From Pandoraea sp. (lineage in GTDB: Bacteria > Pseudomonadota > Gammaproteobacteria > Burkholderiales > Burkholderiaceae), in contig NZ_SCSK01000053.1 of assembly GCF_004297875.1 (NCBI RefSeq), forward strand, positions 1 through 64,000: 64,000 nucleotides of DNA, in the 5' to 3' direction. A program made the position numbers and the translations under genes. A model generated the notes under the pieces. That model was not told the origin of the DNA and searched no databases. It worked only from the letters and a program-made list of their open reading frames with translations. Below, piece after piece: positions 1 to 8,874 of the stretch (position 1 is its first letter; each line of letters opens with the position of its first letter).

Positions 1-521
1 ATCTCGTCGAGCAGCAGCAGCCGCGCCCCCGTGCGCAGGATCCGCGCCACCGCCAGCATCTGCTGCTCCCCGCCCGACAGCCGCGTGCCCTGGCTGTGGC
101 GCCGCTCGTACAGGTTCGGAAACATCGCATAGATCTCCTCGAGCGACATCGCCTGCGTGCGCGGGCCCACCAGCGGCGGCAGCAGCAGGTTCTCCTCGCA
201 CGAGAGCGCCGCAAAGATCCCCCGCTCCTCCGGACAGTAGCCGATGCCCCGGTGCGCGACCTGGTGCGTCGACAGGTGAATCGTCTCCGCCCCGTCGACC
301 CGGATCGAGCCCTGGCGACGCCCCGTCAGTCCCATGATCGCGCGCAGCGCCGTGGTGCGCCCCGCCCCGTTGCGCCCGAGCAGCGTGACCACCTCGCCGT
401 GCCCCACCGACAGGTCCACCCCGTGCAGGATGTGCGACTCCCCGTACCACGCCTGCACGCCCTCCAGTTCCAGCGCCGGCGCGCTCGTGCCGCCTGCCTT
501 GCCGTTGCTTGCCTTGCTCAC
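1..521 (-). CDS. livF: Branched-chain amino acid-type ABC transporter ATP-binding protein LivF (3' end outside window)
   Basis: Minus-strand translation from GTG at 521 reads VSKASNGKAGGTSAPALELEGVQAWYGESHILHGVDLSVGHGEVVTLLGRNGAG (Walker A) and reaches a Walker B-like RLLLLDE at the window edge; overlaps the livG stop. Confidence 0.85.
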   Translation of the reverse strand, partial: MSKASNGKAGGTSAPALELEGVQAWYGESHILHGVDLSVGHGEVVTLLGRNGAGRTTALRAIMGLTGRRQGSIRVDGAETIHLSTHQVAHRGIGYCPEERGIFAALSCEENLLLPPLVGPRTQAMSLEEIYAMFPNLYERRHSQGTRLSGGEQQMLAVARILRTGARLLLLDE

Positions 522-1297
522 CCGTGCGCCCCCTCCAACTCCGCCTCGACCGTGCCCATGTAGGCCTGCATCACCTGCGGGTTCTTCGACACCTCGGCAT
601 ACGCCCCCTCGGCCAGGATCTCCCCGCGCTGCAAGACTGTGATGGTGTCCGAAATACCCGCGATCACGCTCATGTTGTGCTCGACCATCAGAATCGTGCG
701 CCCGGCCGACACCTTCTTGATCAGCGCCGTGACCCGGTCCACGTCCTCGTGACCCATGCCCTGCGTGGGCTCGTCAAGCAGCATCAGCTCCGGCTCCATC
801 GCCAGCGTCGTGGCAATCTCCAGCGCACGCTTGCGCCCGTACGGCAGCTCCACCGCCGGCGTGTGCGCGTACTCGGCCAGCCCCACCTCGCCCAGCAACG
901 CCAGCGCCTGCTCGTCGAGCACCGCCAGCGAGCCCGCCCCGCGCCAAAAGTGAAACGCCGTGCCCAGGCGCCGCTGCAGACCCACCCGCACGTTCTCCAG
1001 CACGCTCAGGTGCGCGAACACCGCCGAAATCTGAAACGAGCGGATGATCCCGCGCCGCGCAATCTGCGCCGGGCGCTCCCGCGTGATGTCCTCGCCGTTG
1101 AACAGGATCTGCCCCGCGCTGGGCTCCAGAAATTTGGTGAGCAGGTTGAAGCACGTCGTCTTGCCCGCCCCATTGGGCCCGATCAACGCATGGATCGTGC
1201 CCCGCGCCACCCGCAGGTCCACCCCGTTGACAGCCGTAAAACCGCGGAAGCCCTTGCTCAGGCCCCGGGTCTCCAAAATGTATTTTGACGAATTCAT
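518..1297 (-). CDS. livG: Branched-chain amino acid-type ABC transporter ATP-binding protein LivG
   Basis: MNSSKYILETRGLSKGFRGFTAVNGVDLRV...GPNGAGKTTCFNLLTKFLEPSAG...LLDEPTQGMGHEDV; LivG-type Walker A/B. ATG at 1297 preferred over TTG at 1309. Confidence 0.88.
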   Translation of the reverse strand: MNSSKYILETRGLSKGFRGFTAVNGVDLRVARGTIHALIGPNGAGKTTCFNLLTKFLEPSAGQILFNGEDITRERPAQIARRGIIRSFQISAVFAHLSVLENVRVGLQRRLGTAFHFWRGAGSLAVLDEQALALLGEVGLAEYAHTPAVELPYGRKRALEIATTLAMEPELMLLDEPTQGMGHEDVDRVTALIKKVSAGRTILMVEHNMSVIAGISDTITVLQRGEILAEGAYAEVSKNPQVMQAYMGTVEAELEGAHG

Positions 1298-1492
1298 GTC
1301 TCCAACCAAGCTTTATTTGTCGTGCCGCCGATCTTCGATGCTGGCCCTCCCCAGCAGGCAAGGTTGCCCGTTGCTCGGGTCCTGCCGCGACCGGACGTAA
1401 CAGAGCAAAACGCGTGCCAGCCGCGTGCGGTATCACGATCATCCGTGCGCCGGGCGGTTGGGCTCGCCCCGGCGGGGCCGGCGTGCGGCTGA

Positions 1493-1510
1493 TGTCTCGC
1501 CATCGAGACA
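1493..1510. promoter_or_regulatory. Inverted repeat TGTCTCG-N4-CGAGACA, candidate activator site upstream of the sigma-54 regulator gene
   Basis: Read directly: tgtctcgccatcgagaca, 7-bp arms; related repeat upstream of bdhA at 3284-3299. Confidence 0.5.
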
Positions 1511-1535
1511 TGCGTTCCCGATGGATGGACGAATT

Positions 1536-1551
1536 TGGCACGGCCGGCGCA
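1536..1551 (+). promoter_or_regulatory. Candidate sigma-54 (-24/-12) promoter of the regulator gene
   Basis: TGGCAC-ggccg-GCGCA; perfect -24 element, imperfect -12 (consensus TTGCW). Confidence 0.35.
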
Positions 1552-1664
1552 TGTGCGTTTCTACGGATGGAGACGAGCGGGGGCTTGCGCTATGCTTGCC
1601 GCGGTTTGCTGCGCGCCGGATCCGGGTCCTGGCCACGCGCAATGGCTTGATATCGAGGCGCTTG

Positions 1665-3242
1665 ATGACGTTACAGAACGACGACATAACATTGATGATT
1701 GCCACCGCGGCCGGCAGCCGGGCGGTCGACGCTCAGTCCGGCGCCGCGTCGCAACAAAGCGGGCTTATTGGTACCCGGCAACGGGAGCACAGCACGTCGG
1801 AGCCTACCTCGTCCGACTATGCCCGTCTGCGGCTGCTGGCGATGCGCTCGCTTTTCGAGACGTTCGAATGCGCCAGCGAGGGTACCCTGATCGTCGATCG
1901 CGATGCGCGTATTGTCTGGATGAATGAGCGATATGCGCGCCGCTTCGGCCTGGAGTGCGCCGCGGAGGCGATCGGCCGCTCCTGCGAGTCGGTGATTCCC
2001 CACAGCCGGATGCGTGAGGTGGTGCAAAGCGGAGAGCCCATTTTGCTCGACATTCTCGAGGGTGAGGCTGACCCGCTGGTGGTGTTGCGTCTGCCGATCA
2101 AGGACGAGCACGGACAAACCATCGGCGCGATCGGCGTTGCCTTGTTCGACAAGTTGCGCTCCCTGTCGCCGCTGCTCTCACGCTACTCGCTGATGCAGGC
2201 GCAACTTGCCCGCGCGCACGAGACGCTCAAGCGCGAACGGCGTTCGAAATACTCGTTTGCCAGTTTCGTCGGTACCAGCACGCCGACCCTGGAGCTCAAG
2301 CGCCATGCGCGCCGTGCGGCGGCGACCGAATCGCCTATTTTGCTGCTCGGCGAGACCGGTACCGGCAAGGAACTGCTTGCCCATGCGATCCACGCAACGT
2401 CCCAGCGCGCGCACAAGACCTTCGTCAGCGTGAATCTGGCGGCAATCCCGGAAGCGCTGCTCGAGGCCGAGTTTTTCGGGGCAGTCGCCGGCGCATACAC
2501 CGGGGCCGACCGCAAAGGCCGGCCCGGGAAATTTCAGGCCGCGCAAGGCGGCACGCTGTTCCTCGACGAAGTGGGTGATATGCCGCAGCAGGTGCAAGCC
2601 AAGCTGCTGCGCGTGCTGCAGGAAAAGGAGTTCGAGCCGCTCGGCTCCAATGAAGTCATTCATGCCGATGTGCGCATTATTGCGGCGACCTCCCGTGATC
2701 TGCATGAAGAGGTGCGGCAAGGCCGCTTTCGCGCCGACCTGTTCTATCGGCTGAATGTGCTCACCGTCGCTGTGCCACCCCTGCGCGACCGGCTGGAGGA
2801 TATCGAGGTGCTGTGCGAGGCCATCTTTGCCGACCTGCTGTCGCAAGGCGGGTACGAGAGCGCCGTGCTCTCGCAAGGGGCGCTGGCCGTGCTGCATCAA
2901 TACGACTGGCCGGGTAACGTACGCGAATTGCGCAACGTGCTCGAGCGCGCGCTGCTGGCCGCCGATGGAGCGCCGCTGGAGGCGGGCGATATCGAAGCCG
3001 CCATCGCTGCCGGCATGCGCGTCGAATCATCGCCGCCGGCGCGTGTTTCATCGAGCGCATCGCTTTGCGCGAGCACCCGTTATGACGATGCGATGGGGCG
3101 CTTCGAGCGAGGCCTGATCGAGGAGGCGTTGCGCGAGTGCGGCGGCAAAGTCGCGGAGGCCGCCAGGCGGCTCGGTATCGGGCGCGCCACGCTCTACAAA
3201 AAGATGGCGCAACTCGGTGTCGCCGCGCCGCGCGGCGCCTGA
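1665..3242 (+). CDS. Sigma-54-dependent Fis-family transcriptional regulator (PAS + AAA+ + HTH)
   Basis: GETGTGKELLAHAIH Walker A, GAYTGA loop (GAFTGA variant), LFLDEVGDMP, WPGNVRELRN, C-terminal Fis HTH EAARRLGIGRATLYKKM. Confidence 0.9.
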   Translation: MTLQNDDITLMIATAAGSRAVDAQSGAASQQSGLIGTRQREHSTSEPTSSDYARLRLLAMRSLFETFECASEGTLIVDRDARIVWMNERYARRFGLECAAEAIGRSCESVIPHSRMREVVQSGEPILLDILEGEADPLVVLRLPIKDEHGQTIGAIGVALFDKLRSLSPLLSRYSLMQAQLARAHETLKRERRSKYSFASFVGTSTPTLELKRHARRAAATESPILLLGETGTGKELLAHAIHATSQRAHKTFVSVNLAAIPEALLEAEFFGAVAGAYTGADRKGRPGKFQAAQGGTLFLDEVGDMPQQVQAKLLRVLQEKEFEPLGSNEVIHADVRIIAATSRDLHEEVRQGRFRADLFYRLNVLTVAVPPLRDRLEDIEVLCEAIFADLLSQGGYESAVLSQGALAVLHQYDWPGNVRELRNVLERALLAADGAPLEAGDIEAAIAAGMRVESSPPARVSSSASLCASTRYDDAMGRFERGLIEEALRECGGKVAEAARRLGIGRATLYKKMAQLGVAAPRGA

Positions 3243-3283
3243 GTCTCGGGCGATCGTTGCGGGCCACGGGTCCCGCTCGGGCA

Positions 3284-3299
3284 GTCTCTGATCGGAGAC
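3284..3299. promoter_or_regulatory. Inverted repeat GTCTC-N6-GAGAC, candidate UAS upstream of bdhA
   Basis: gtctctgatcggagac, 14 of 16 positions palindromic; resembles the repeat at 1493-1510. Confidence 0.5.
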
Positions 3300-3349
3300 G
3301 ATTTCCCGATTTCGAGACGCGGCGGCAAGTGCGGCGGACGTTGGGCCAT

Positions 3350-3365
3350 TGGCATGCAATTCGCT
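3350..3365 (+). promoter_or_regulatory. Candidate sigma-54 promoter of the SDR/bdhA gene
   Basis: TGGCAT-gcaat-TCGCT against TGGCAC-N5-TTGCW, ~105 bp upstream of the ATG and next to a gene for a sigma-54 activator. Confidence 0.55.
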
Positions 3366-3469
3366 TTAAGCGATCGTGCGTGCCTGCAAAATGCAGCAGG
3401 TGTGAAAAGGCCCCGGCAAGTGTTTGAAAAGGCTGCCGCGCGCACATTAACCAGCAAAGGAGATTCGAT

Positions 3470-4243
3470 ATGTCACTGCAAGGAAAGACGGCGCTCGTCA
3501 CGGGATCGACCAGCGGGATCGGCCTGGCGATTGCCGACGCGTTGGCCCGGCAAGGCGCGCACGTCATGCTCAATGGCTTTGGCGACCACCAGAGCGCGCA
3601 GGCACAGATCGCCCGTCACGGCCACCGCGTGAGCTACCACGGCGCCGACATGAGCAAGCCCGGCGAAATTGCCGACCTGATCGAACAGACCGTGAGCACG
3701 TTCGGGGGCATCGATATTCTGGTCAATAACGCCGGGATACAGCACGTCGCGCCGATCGAGGCGTTCCCGGTGGAGAAGTGGGACGCGATCATCGCGATCA
3801 ATCTCAGTTCGGCATTCCACACCACCCGACTCGCCTTGCCGCACATGCGGGCGCGGGGCTGGGGGCGAATCGTCAACGTCGCCTCGGTGCATGGCCTGGT
3901 TGGCTCGGTGCAAAAGTCAGCCTATGTCGCTGCCAAGCACGGCATCGTTGGATTGACCAAGGTCGTGGCGCTCGAGACCGCTGAGCAACCGATCACGTGC
4001 AATGCGATCTGCCCCGGCTTCGTGCTCACGCCGCTGGTGCAACAGCAGGTTGCCATGCGCGCGGCCGCGTTGTCGGTCGACGATGAGCAGGCCAAGCGCG
4101 CGCTGCTGCAGGAAAAGCAGCCGTCCGGCGAATTCGTCGCCCCCGAGCAACTCGCCGGGCTGGTCGTTTTCCTGTGCAGCGATGCGGCCGCGCAGGTGCG
4201 GGGCGCGGCCTGGAACATGGACGGCGGCTGGACCGCCCAATAA
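3470..4243 (+). CDS. bdhA: 3-hydroxybutyrate dehydrogenase (SDR family)
   Basis: MSLQGKTALVTGSTSGIGLAIADALA...NNAGIQHVAPIEAFPVEKWDAIIAINLSSAFHTTRLALP...YVAAKHGIVGLTK...SGEFVAPEQLAGLVVFLCSDAAAQVRGAAWNMDGGWTAQ; typical D-3-hydroxybutyrate dehydrogenase SDR. Confidence 0.85.
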   Translation: MSLQGKTALVTGSTSGIGLAIADALARQGAHVMLNGFGDHQSAQAQIARHGHRVSYHGADMSKPGEIADLIEQTVSTFGGIDILVNNAGIQHVAPIEAFPVEKWDAIIAINLSSAFHTTRLALPHMRARGWGRIVNVASVHGLVGSVQKSAYVAAKHGIVGLTKVVALETAEQPITCNAICPGFVLTPLVQQQVAMRAAALSVDDEQAKRALLQEKQPSGEFVAPEQLAGLVVFLCSDAAAQVRGAAWNMDGGWTAQ

Positions 4244-4265
4244 CGCCAAGCCGCGCCGCCGGGGC

Positions 4266-5681
4266 TCAGGCAGCGGCGTCGAGCCCCGCGAGCAATTGCT
4301 GCACGCCACGCTGCGCATCGGCGCGCAATTTGGCGATGTCCAGCCCGGGGATGATGCCGTCGTCGACGACCACGCGGCCGTTGACGATGCTGGTGCGCAC
4401 GGTGACCGGCTCGCCGGCGGCCACCGGCGCCACGGCCGGATCGTGGAAGCCGAAAAAGCGCGGGTGATCGATGTCGTACAGCACCAGGTCGGCGGCCTGG
4501 CCGACCTCGAGCGTGCCGACCGCGTCAAGACCAAGCACCCGTGCGCCGCCGGCGCTGCCCCAATGAATCACTTCCTCGACGGTGGTCGCCCCGGCGCCTT
4601 GCGCTGCGCGGTGAATCAGCCACGTCATGTGCGCCTCGCCGATCATGCTGCCGGATTCGTTCGACGCCACACCGTCGACCCCCAGCGAGATCGGCACCCC
4701 GGCCGCGGCGAGCTGCGGGATCGGCGCGATACCGCTGCCGAGCCGGCTATTGCTGACCGGGCAATGAGCGATGCCGGTGCCCGTTTGCGCAAGCAGCGCA
4801 ATTTCAGACGGCTCCAGGCACACCAGATGGGCGAACCAGACGTCGCTGCCCAGCCACTCATGGTCGGCGACGAACTCCACCGGCAGGCGGTTATAGCGCT
4901 CACGGCAAAAGCGCACGTAGTTGTCTGTCTCGGACAAGTGCGTGTGCAGACGCAAGTTCATCGCCCGGGCTGCCCGAGCGAGCTCGCGCAGCAACTCGGG
5001 CGGCAGCGAGAAGGTCGGCGTAGTGGGCGCGACCACCACGCGCCGCATCGCGTGCGCACCGGCATCGTGGTAGCGCGCCTTGAGGCGTTCGAGGTCGGCG
5101 AGCATGGTATCGAGGCTTTCCGGGCGCAGCGCCGTTTTGGAAAATCCCGGATGGTCGCCGGCCGACTGCAGCGCGCCGCCACGGCAAAGCACGAAGCGCA
5201 TGCCGAATTCCTCGGCGATGTCGAACAGCGCGTCGCCCGTTTCGCCGCCACCGCCGGCGTGATACAGATAGTGATGATCGGCGCAGGTGGTGGCCCCCGA
5301 GAGCAGCAGCTCGGCCATGCCCAGGCGGGCCGCGATGCGCGTGAGCTCAGGCGTGAAGCGGGCCAGCCGGGGGTAGGGCACGCTGGCGAGCCACCCCTGC
5401 AGATCCTCGTTCATGCCGTCGGGCACGGCCTTGAGCAGGTTCTGGAACAAGTGGTGGTGCGTGTTGATCCAGCCCGGATACACCACGCAGCGGCTGGCGT
5501 CGATCACGCGCTCGCCAGGCTGCGCCTGCAGGCCGGGGCCGATTGCGGCGATGCGGCCGTTTTCGATCCGCAGGTCGACGCTGCCCGCGCGGGCGCCCTC
5601 CCCGGGCAGGCCGGTCATGACCGCGACCGGTTTGCGAATCAGAATGCTTTGTCCAGCGTCGCTTGTTTGCTTCATGATCAT
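4266..5681 (-). CDS. Amidohydrolase of the 8-oxoguanine deaminase/AtzB-like group
   Basis: VVYPGWINTHHHLFQNLLKAVPDGMNEDLQGWL...THLSETDNYVRFCRERYNRLPVEF...HCPVSNSRLGSGIAPIPQLAAAGVPISLGVDGVASNESGSM; sits beside a purine-type permease. Confidence 0.75.
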   Translation of the reverse strand: MIMKQTSDAGQSILIRKPVAVMTGLPGEGARAGSVDLRIENGRIAAIGPGLQAQPGERVIDASRCVVYPGWINTHHHLFQNLLKAVPDGMNEDLQGWLASVPYPRLARFTPELTRIAARLGMAELLLSGATTCADHHYLYHAGGGGETGDALFDIAEEFGMRFVLCRGGALQSAGDHPGFSKTALRPESLDTMLADLERLKARYHDAGAHAMRRVVVAPTTPTFSLPPELLRELARAARAMNLRLHTHLSETDNYVRFCRERYNRLPVEFVADHEWLGSDVWFAHLVCLEPSEIALLAQTGTGIAHCPVSNSRLGSGIAPIPQLAAAGVPISLGVDGVASNESGSMIGEAHMTWLIHRAAQGAGATTVEEVIHWGSAGGARVLGLDAVGTLEVGQAADLVLYDIDHPRFFGFHDPAVAPVAAGEPVTVRTSIVNGRVVVDDGIIPGLDIAKLRADAQRGVQQLLAGLDAAA

Positions 5682-5692
5682 GATGCTTCCTG

Positions 5693-7057
5693 TTACACGC
5701 CGCCGATCGCGGTGTGCTGCGATGATTTTTCCAGGGGGGGCACGCCGCCGGCGGCTGCGTCGCGCAGGCCGTTGAGCAATCCGTTCAGGACCACCGATAC
5801 GATGCATGCGATAACGACGCTGCTGTTCAGGAACGGCTGCGTCCAGTCCGGGAGCTGCTTGAAGACCGTAGGGGCCATCACCGGTATCAACGCCGTGGCG
5901 AGCGTGAATCCGACGATCAGCACGTTGTAGCGGTTATTCTCGTAATCGACTTTGGCCAGGGTCTGGATGCCGGCGGCCACCACCACGCCGAACATCGCCA
6001 GACCCGCGCCGCCGAGCGCCGCGGCCGGCGTCGACGCGAACACCGCGCCGGCTTTCGGAATCAGCGCGATCACGCACATCAGCACGCCGCTTACGGCGAC
6101 CACCCAGCGGCTGCGCACGCCCGTCAGAATGACCAGCCCGACGTTTTCCATGAAAGCGATGAACGGGAAGGCGGCGAACATGCCTGCGATCGCGCTGGCC
6201 AGGCCATTCGCGCGCAAGCCATTGACTACATCCGCTTCGCTGATGTGCTTGCCGGTGATGTCGCCGATAGCGAGAAACAGCCCCATCGATTCGACCATCT
6301 GCACGATCATCACGACGATCATCGTGGCGATGGGCACCAGGCTGAATACCGGTGCGCCGAAATGAAACGGCACCGGAACGGTGACCCACGGCGCACGCGA
6401 GACGCCGCTGTAGTCGCCCATGCCCAACCCGCAGGCCAGCAACGCTCCGACAATCAGTCCAATCAGTACGGCGAGATTGCGCAGCAGCGGATTGCCATAA
6501 CGATTGATGCAGAGGATCGTGATGAGTACCACCAGTGACACGAACAGGAACAATGGCGCGCCGAAGTGGGGGGCGCCGCGGCCGCCGCCGACCCACTCGT
6601 AGGCAACCGGAAAGAGCTGAAGCCCGATGACGGTCACGATGCAGCCGGTGACGACCGGCGGGAAAAGACGCCGCAAGCGCCCCACGAACGGCGCGGCAAG
6701 CAGCGTGAAAATGCCGGCGCCGATCACTGCGCCGCAGACGCCGGCGAAACCCACATGCGGATTGGTGCCGATGGCGATCACCGGCCCGACGCTACTGAAT
6801 GCCACGCCCTGCAGGATCGGCAGGCGCACGCCGAATTTCCAGAAACCGACGGTCTGCATCAAGGTCGCGATGCCGGAACAGAAAAGCGCGGTACTGATCA
6901 GCACGATCGTGTCGGCTTGCGACATTTTCAGCGCCGAGGCGACGATCAGCGGCACGGCGATCGCGCCGATGTAGGCGACCAGCATGTGTTGCAGACCGAG
7001 CATGACCATCTGCCGGGCCGGCAACACCTGGTCGACCGGGTGGGTTGCATTGTTCAT
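5693..7057 (-). CDS. NCS2 family nucleobase (uracil/xanthine/urate) permease
   Basis: MNNATHPVDQVLPARQMVMLGLQHMLVAYIGAIAVPLIVASAL...QNVGFWKFG-type and GDITGKHISEADVVNGLRANGLASAIAGMFAAFP; NCS2 motifs, ~12 TM segments. Confidence 0.88.
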   Translation of the reverse strand: MNNATHPVDQVLPARQMVMLGLQHMLVAYIGAIAVPLIVASALKMSQADTIVLISTALFCSGIATLMQTVGFWKFGVRLPILQGVAFSSVGPVIAIGTNPHVGFAGVCGAVIGAGIFTLLAAPFVGRLRRLFPPVVTGCIVTVIGLQLFPVAYEWVGGGRGAPHFGAPLFLFVSLVVLITILCINRYGNPLLRNLAVLIGLIVGALLACGLGMGDYSGVSRAPWVTVPVPFHFGAPVFSLVPIATMIVVMIVQMVESMGLFLAIGDITGKHISEADVVNGLRANGLASAIAGMFAAFPFIAFMENVGLVILTGVRSRWVVAVSGVLMCVIALIPKAGAVFASTPAAALGGAGLAMFGVVVAAGIQTLAKVDYENNRYNVLIVGFTLATALIPVMAPTVFKQLPDWTQPFLNSSVVIACIVSVVLNGLLNGLRDAAAGGVPPLEKSSQHTAIGGV

Positions 7058-7132
7058 TGTTTGTCTCCTGAATGTCGTTATGAATTGGGCGTTGCCGTTC
7101 GGCGTTATGCGCCCGTATGGGATAACTCTAGT

Positions 7133-8233
7133 TCATGCAGCTAAACACGCGTGGAATCGCTCGTTCAAGGCCGCCCGATCGAGATCCCGGCCGATGAAAA
7201 CGACGCGGCTCGAGCGCGGCTCGCACCCCCACGGCTGGGCGGGGCGAAACTCGATCAGGCTGTGCACGCCCTGCAGCACGTAGCGAAGCTCCTCGCCCTT
7301 GACGGCCAGGATGCCTTTCATGCGGAACAGGTTTTCCGTATCGGCAGCGCGCAACTCGTCGATCCAGCGCTGAATTGCCGTGATGTCGACGTCGGACGAG
7401 ACTTCAATGCCGACCGACGATACGCTCGGGTCGTGCTGGTGATCGTGCGGCTCGTGCGCGAACGCATCGTGCTCATGATCAGGCGCGTGCGAGGCGTGAT
7501 CGTCGTGGTCGCGCACCGCGGCGTGATCGGCCGGCGCGGTAGTGTGGTCGTCGCCGATCTGCATCAGGCGCTGAGACACTTCGAAGGCGCCTATGCCAAG
7601 AATCTTGCCGAGGTCGATCTGCGCGTAGTTCGAGGTGACGATGTCGGCCGTGGCATTCAGGCCGCGGATGCGCTCGGTAAGCGCTGCGATTTCCCGGGCG
7701 TCTACCAGATCCACCTTGTTGATCACAATGCGGTCGGCGCAAACGATCTGGTCGACCGCCTGATTGTCGATGCCATCGAGCTTCACGTCATCCAGGTGCG
7801 CAGCGATATGCTTGGCGTCGACCATCGTGACGATCGCATCGAGCGTAACCTGGCGGGCGATCGGATCGTCAATGAAGAAGGTTTGCGCGACTGGATACGG
7901 ATCAGCCAGCCCACTGGTCTCGACGATGATGTGGTCGAGCCGCTCGGGCCGCTCGAGCAGCATCTTGATGATGCGCACGAGATCCTCGCGCACGGCGCCC
8001 ACGCAGCAGATGCAACCGTTGGTCATCTCGTAGATTTCCTCGGTCGACTCGAGCACCAGGCCACCATCGATACCGATCTCGCCGAACTCGTTTTCGATGA
8101 CGGCGATCTTGCGCCCGTGCTTCTCGCGCAAGATGTAGTTCAGTAGCGTGGTCTTGCCCGCGCCGAGGAATCCGGTGAGCACCGTGACAGGGATTTTGTG
8201 AACTTCATTGGGGGCCATGGACAAGGTGTTCAT
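7133..8233 (-). CDS. COG0523/CobW-family GTP-binding metallochaperone
   Basis: [21 protein letters not shown], CxCC motif [15 protein letters not shown], His/Asp-rich linker [40 protein letters not shown]. Confidence 0.9.
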   Translation of the reverse strand: MNTLSMAPNEVHKIPVTVLTGFLGAGKTTLLNYILREKHGRKIAVIENEFGEIGIDGGLVLESTEEIYEMTNGCICCVGAVREDLVRIIKMLLERPERLDHIIVETSGLADPYPVAQTFFIDDPIARQVTLDAIVTMVDAKHIAAHLDDVKLDGIDNQAVDQIVCADRIVINKVDLVDAREIAALTERIRGLNATADIVTSNYAQIDLGKILGIGAFEVSQRLMQIGDDHTTAPADHAAVRDHDDHASHAPDHEHDAFAHEPHDHQHDPSVSSVGIEVSSDVDITAIQRWIDELRAADTENLFRMKGILAVKGEELRYVLQGVHSLIEFRPAQPWGCEPRSSRVVFIGRDLDRAALNERFHACLAA

Positions 8234-8874
8234 GCGTGCTCCTTCGTGGTAGAGAGGTGTGGCTGATGAATCGGGGAGGGCGTGTCAGGCTCGCCCCAGC
8301 GCAATGCAGTACCGGCATCCAGCCCGAACAGGTCGAGCGCGCGGCCCAGCGTGTGGTCGACCATCTGGGCCAGGCTCGCGGGGCGCGCATAGAAGGCCGG
8401 CACCGGCGGCGCGACGATACCGCCCATTTCGGTGACGGCCAGCATATTGCGCAAGTGCGCCAGCGTGAGCGGCGTCTCGCGGGCGAGCAGCACGAGCGGG
8501 CGCCGTTCTTTGAGGGTGACGTCGGCCGCGCGGGTCAATAGGCCCGATGACGTGCCAGTCGCGATTTCGGCCAGGGTTTTCATCGAGCAAGGCGCGACGA
8601 TCATGCCCAGCGTGCGGAACGATCCGCTGGCGACGCTGGCGGCGACATCGTCGGCTCGGTGGTAGAAGTCGGCGCGGGCGACAATCTCGGCGAGCTTGTA
8701 ATCGGTCTCGTGAGCCATCGTGAGCTGCGCTGCGCGCGTGACCACCAGATGCGTCTCGATGTCGAGCGCGCGCAGCAATTCGAGCAGCCGCGCGCCGTAG
8801 ATGAAACCGGACGCGCCGCTGATCCCGACCACCAGACGCGTGCGCGGTGCGGCCGTCGTCACCCGGGCGTTCAT
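8230..8874 (-). CDS. UbiX-family flavin prenyltransferase
   Basis: [45 protein letters not shown]...[45 protein letters not shown]. Confidence 0.9.
   Translation of the reverse strand: MNARVTTAAPRTRLVVGISGASGFIYGARLLELLRALDIETHLVVTRAAQLTMAHETDYKLAEIVARADFYHRADDVAASVASGSFRTLGMIVAPCSMKTLAEIATGTSSGLLTRAADVTLKERRPLVLLARETPLTLAHLRNMLAVTEMGGIVAPPVPAFYARPASLAQMVDHTLGRALDLFGLDAGTALRWGEPDTPSPIHQPHLSTTKEHA

Noticed and set aside
4002-5930. 642-aa plus-strand ORF opposite the amidohydrolase gene
   Set aside because: Low-complexity Arg/Ala-rich translation antisense to a clear amidohydrolase; the usual artefact of high-GC third positions.
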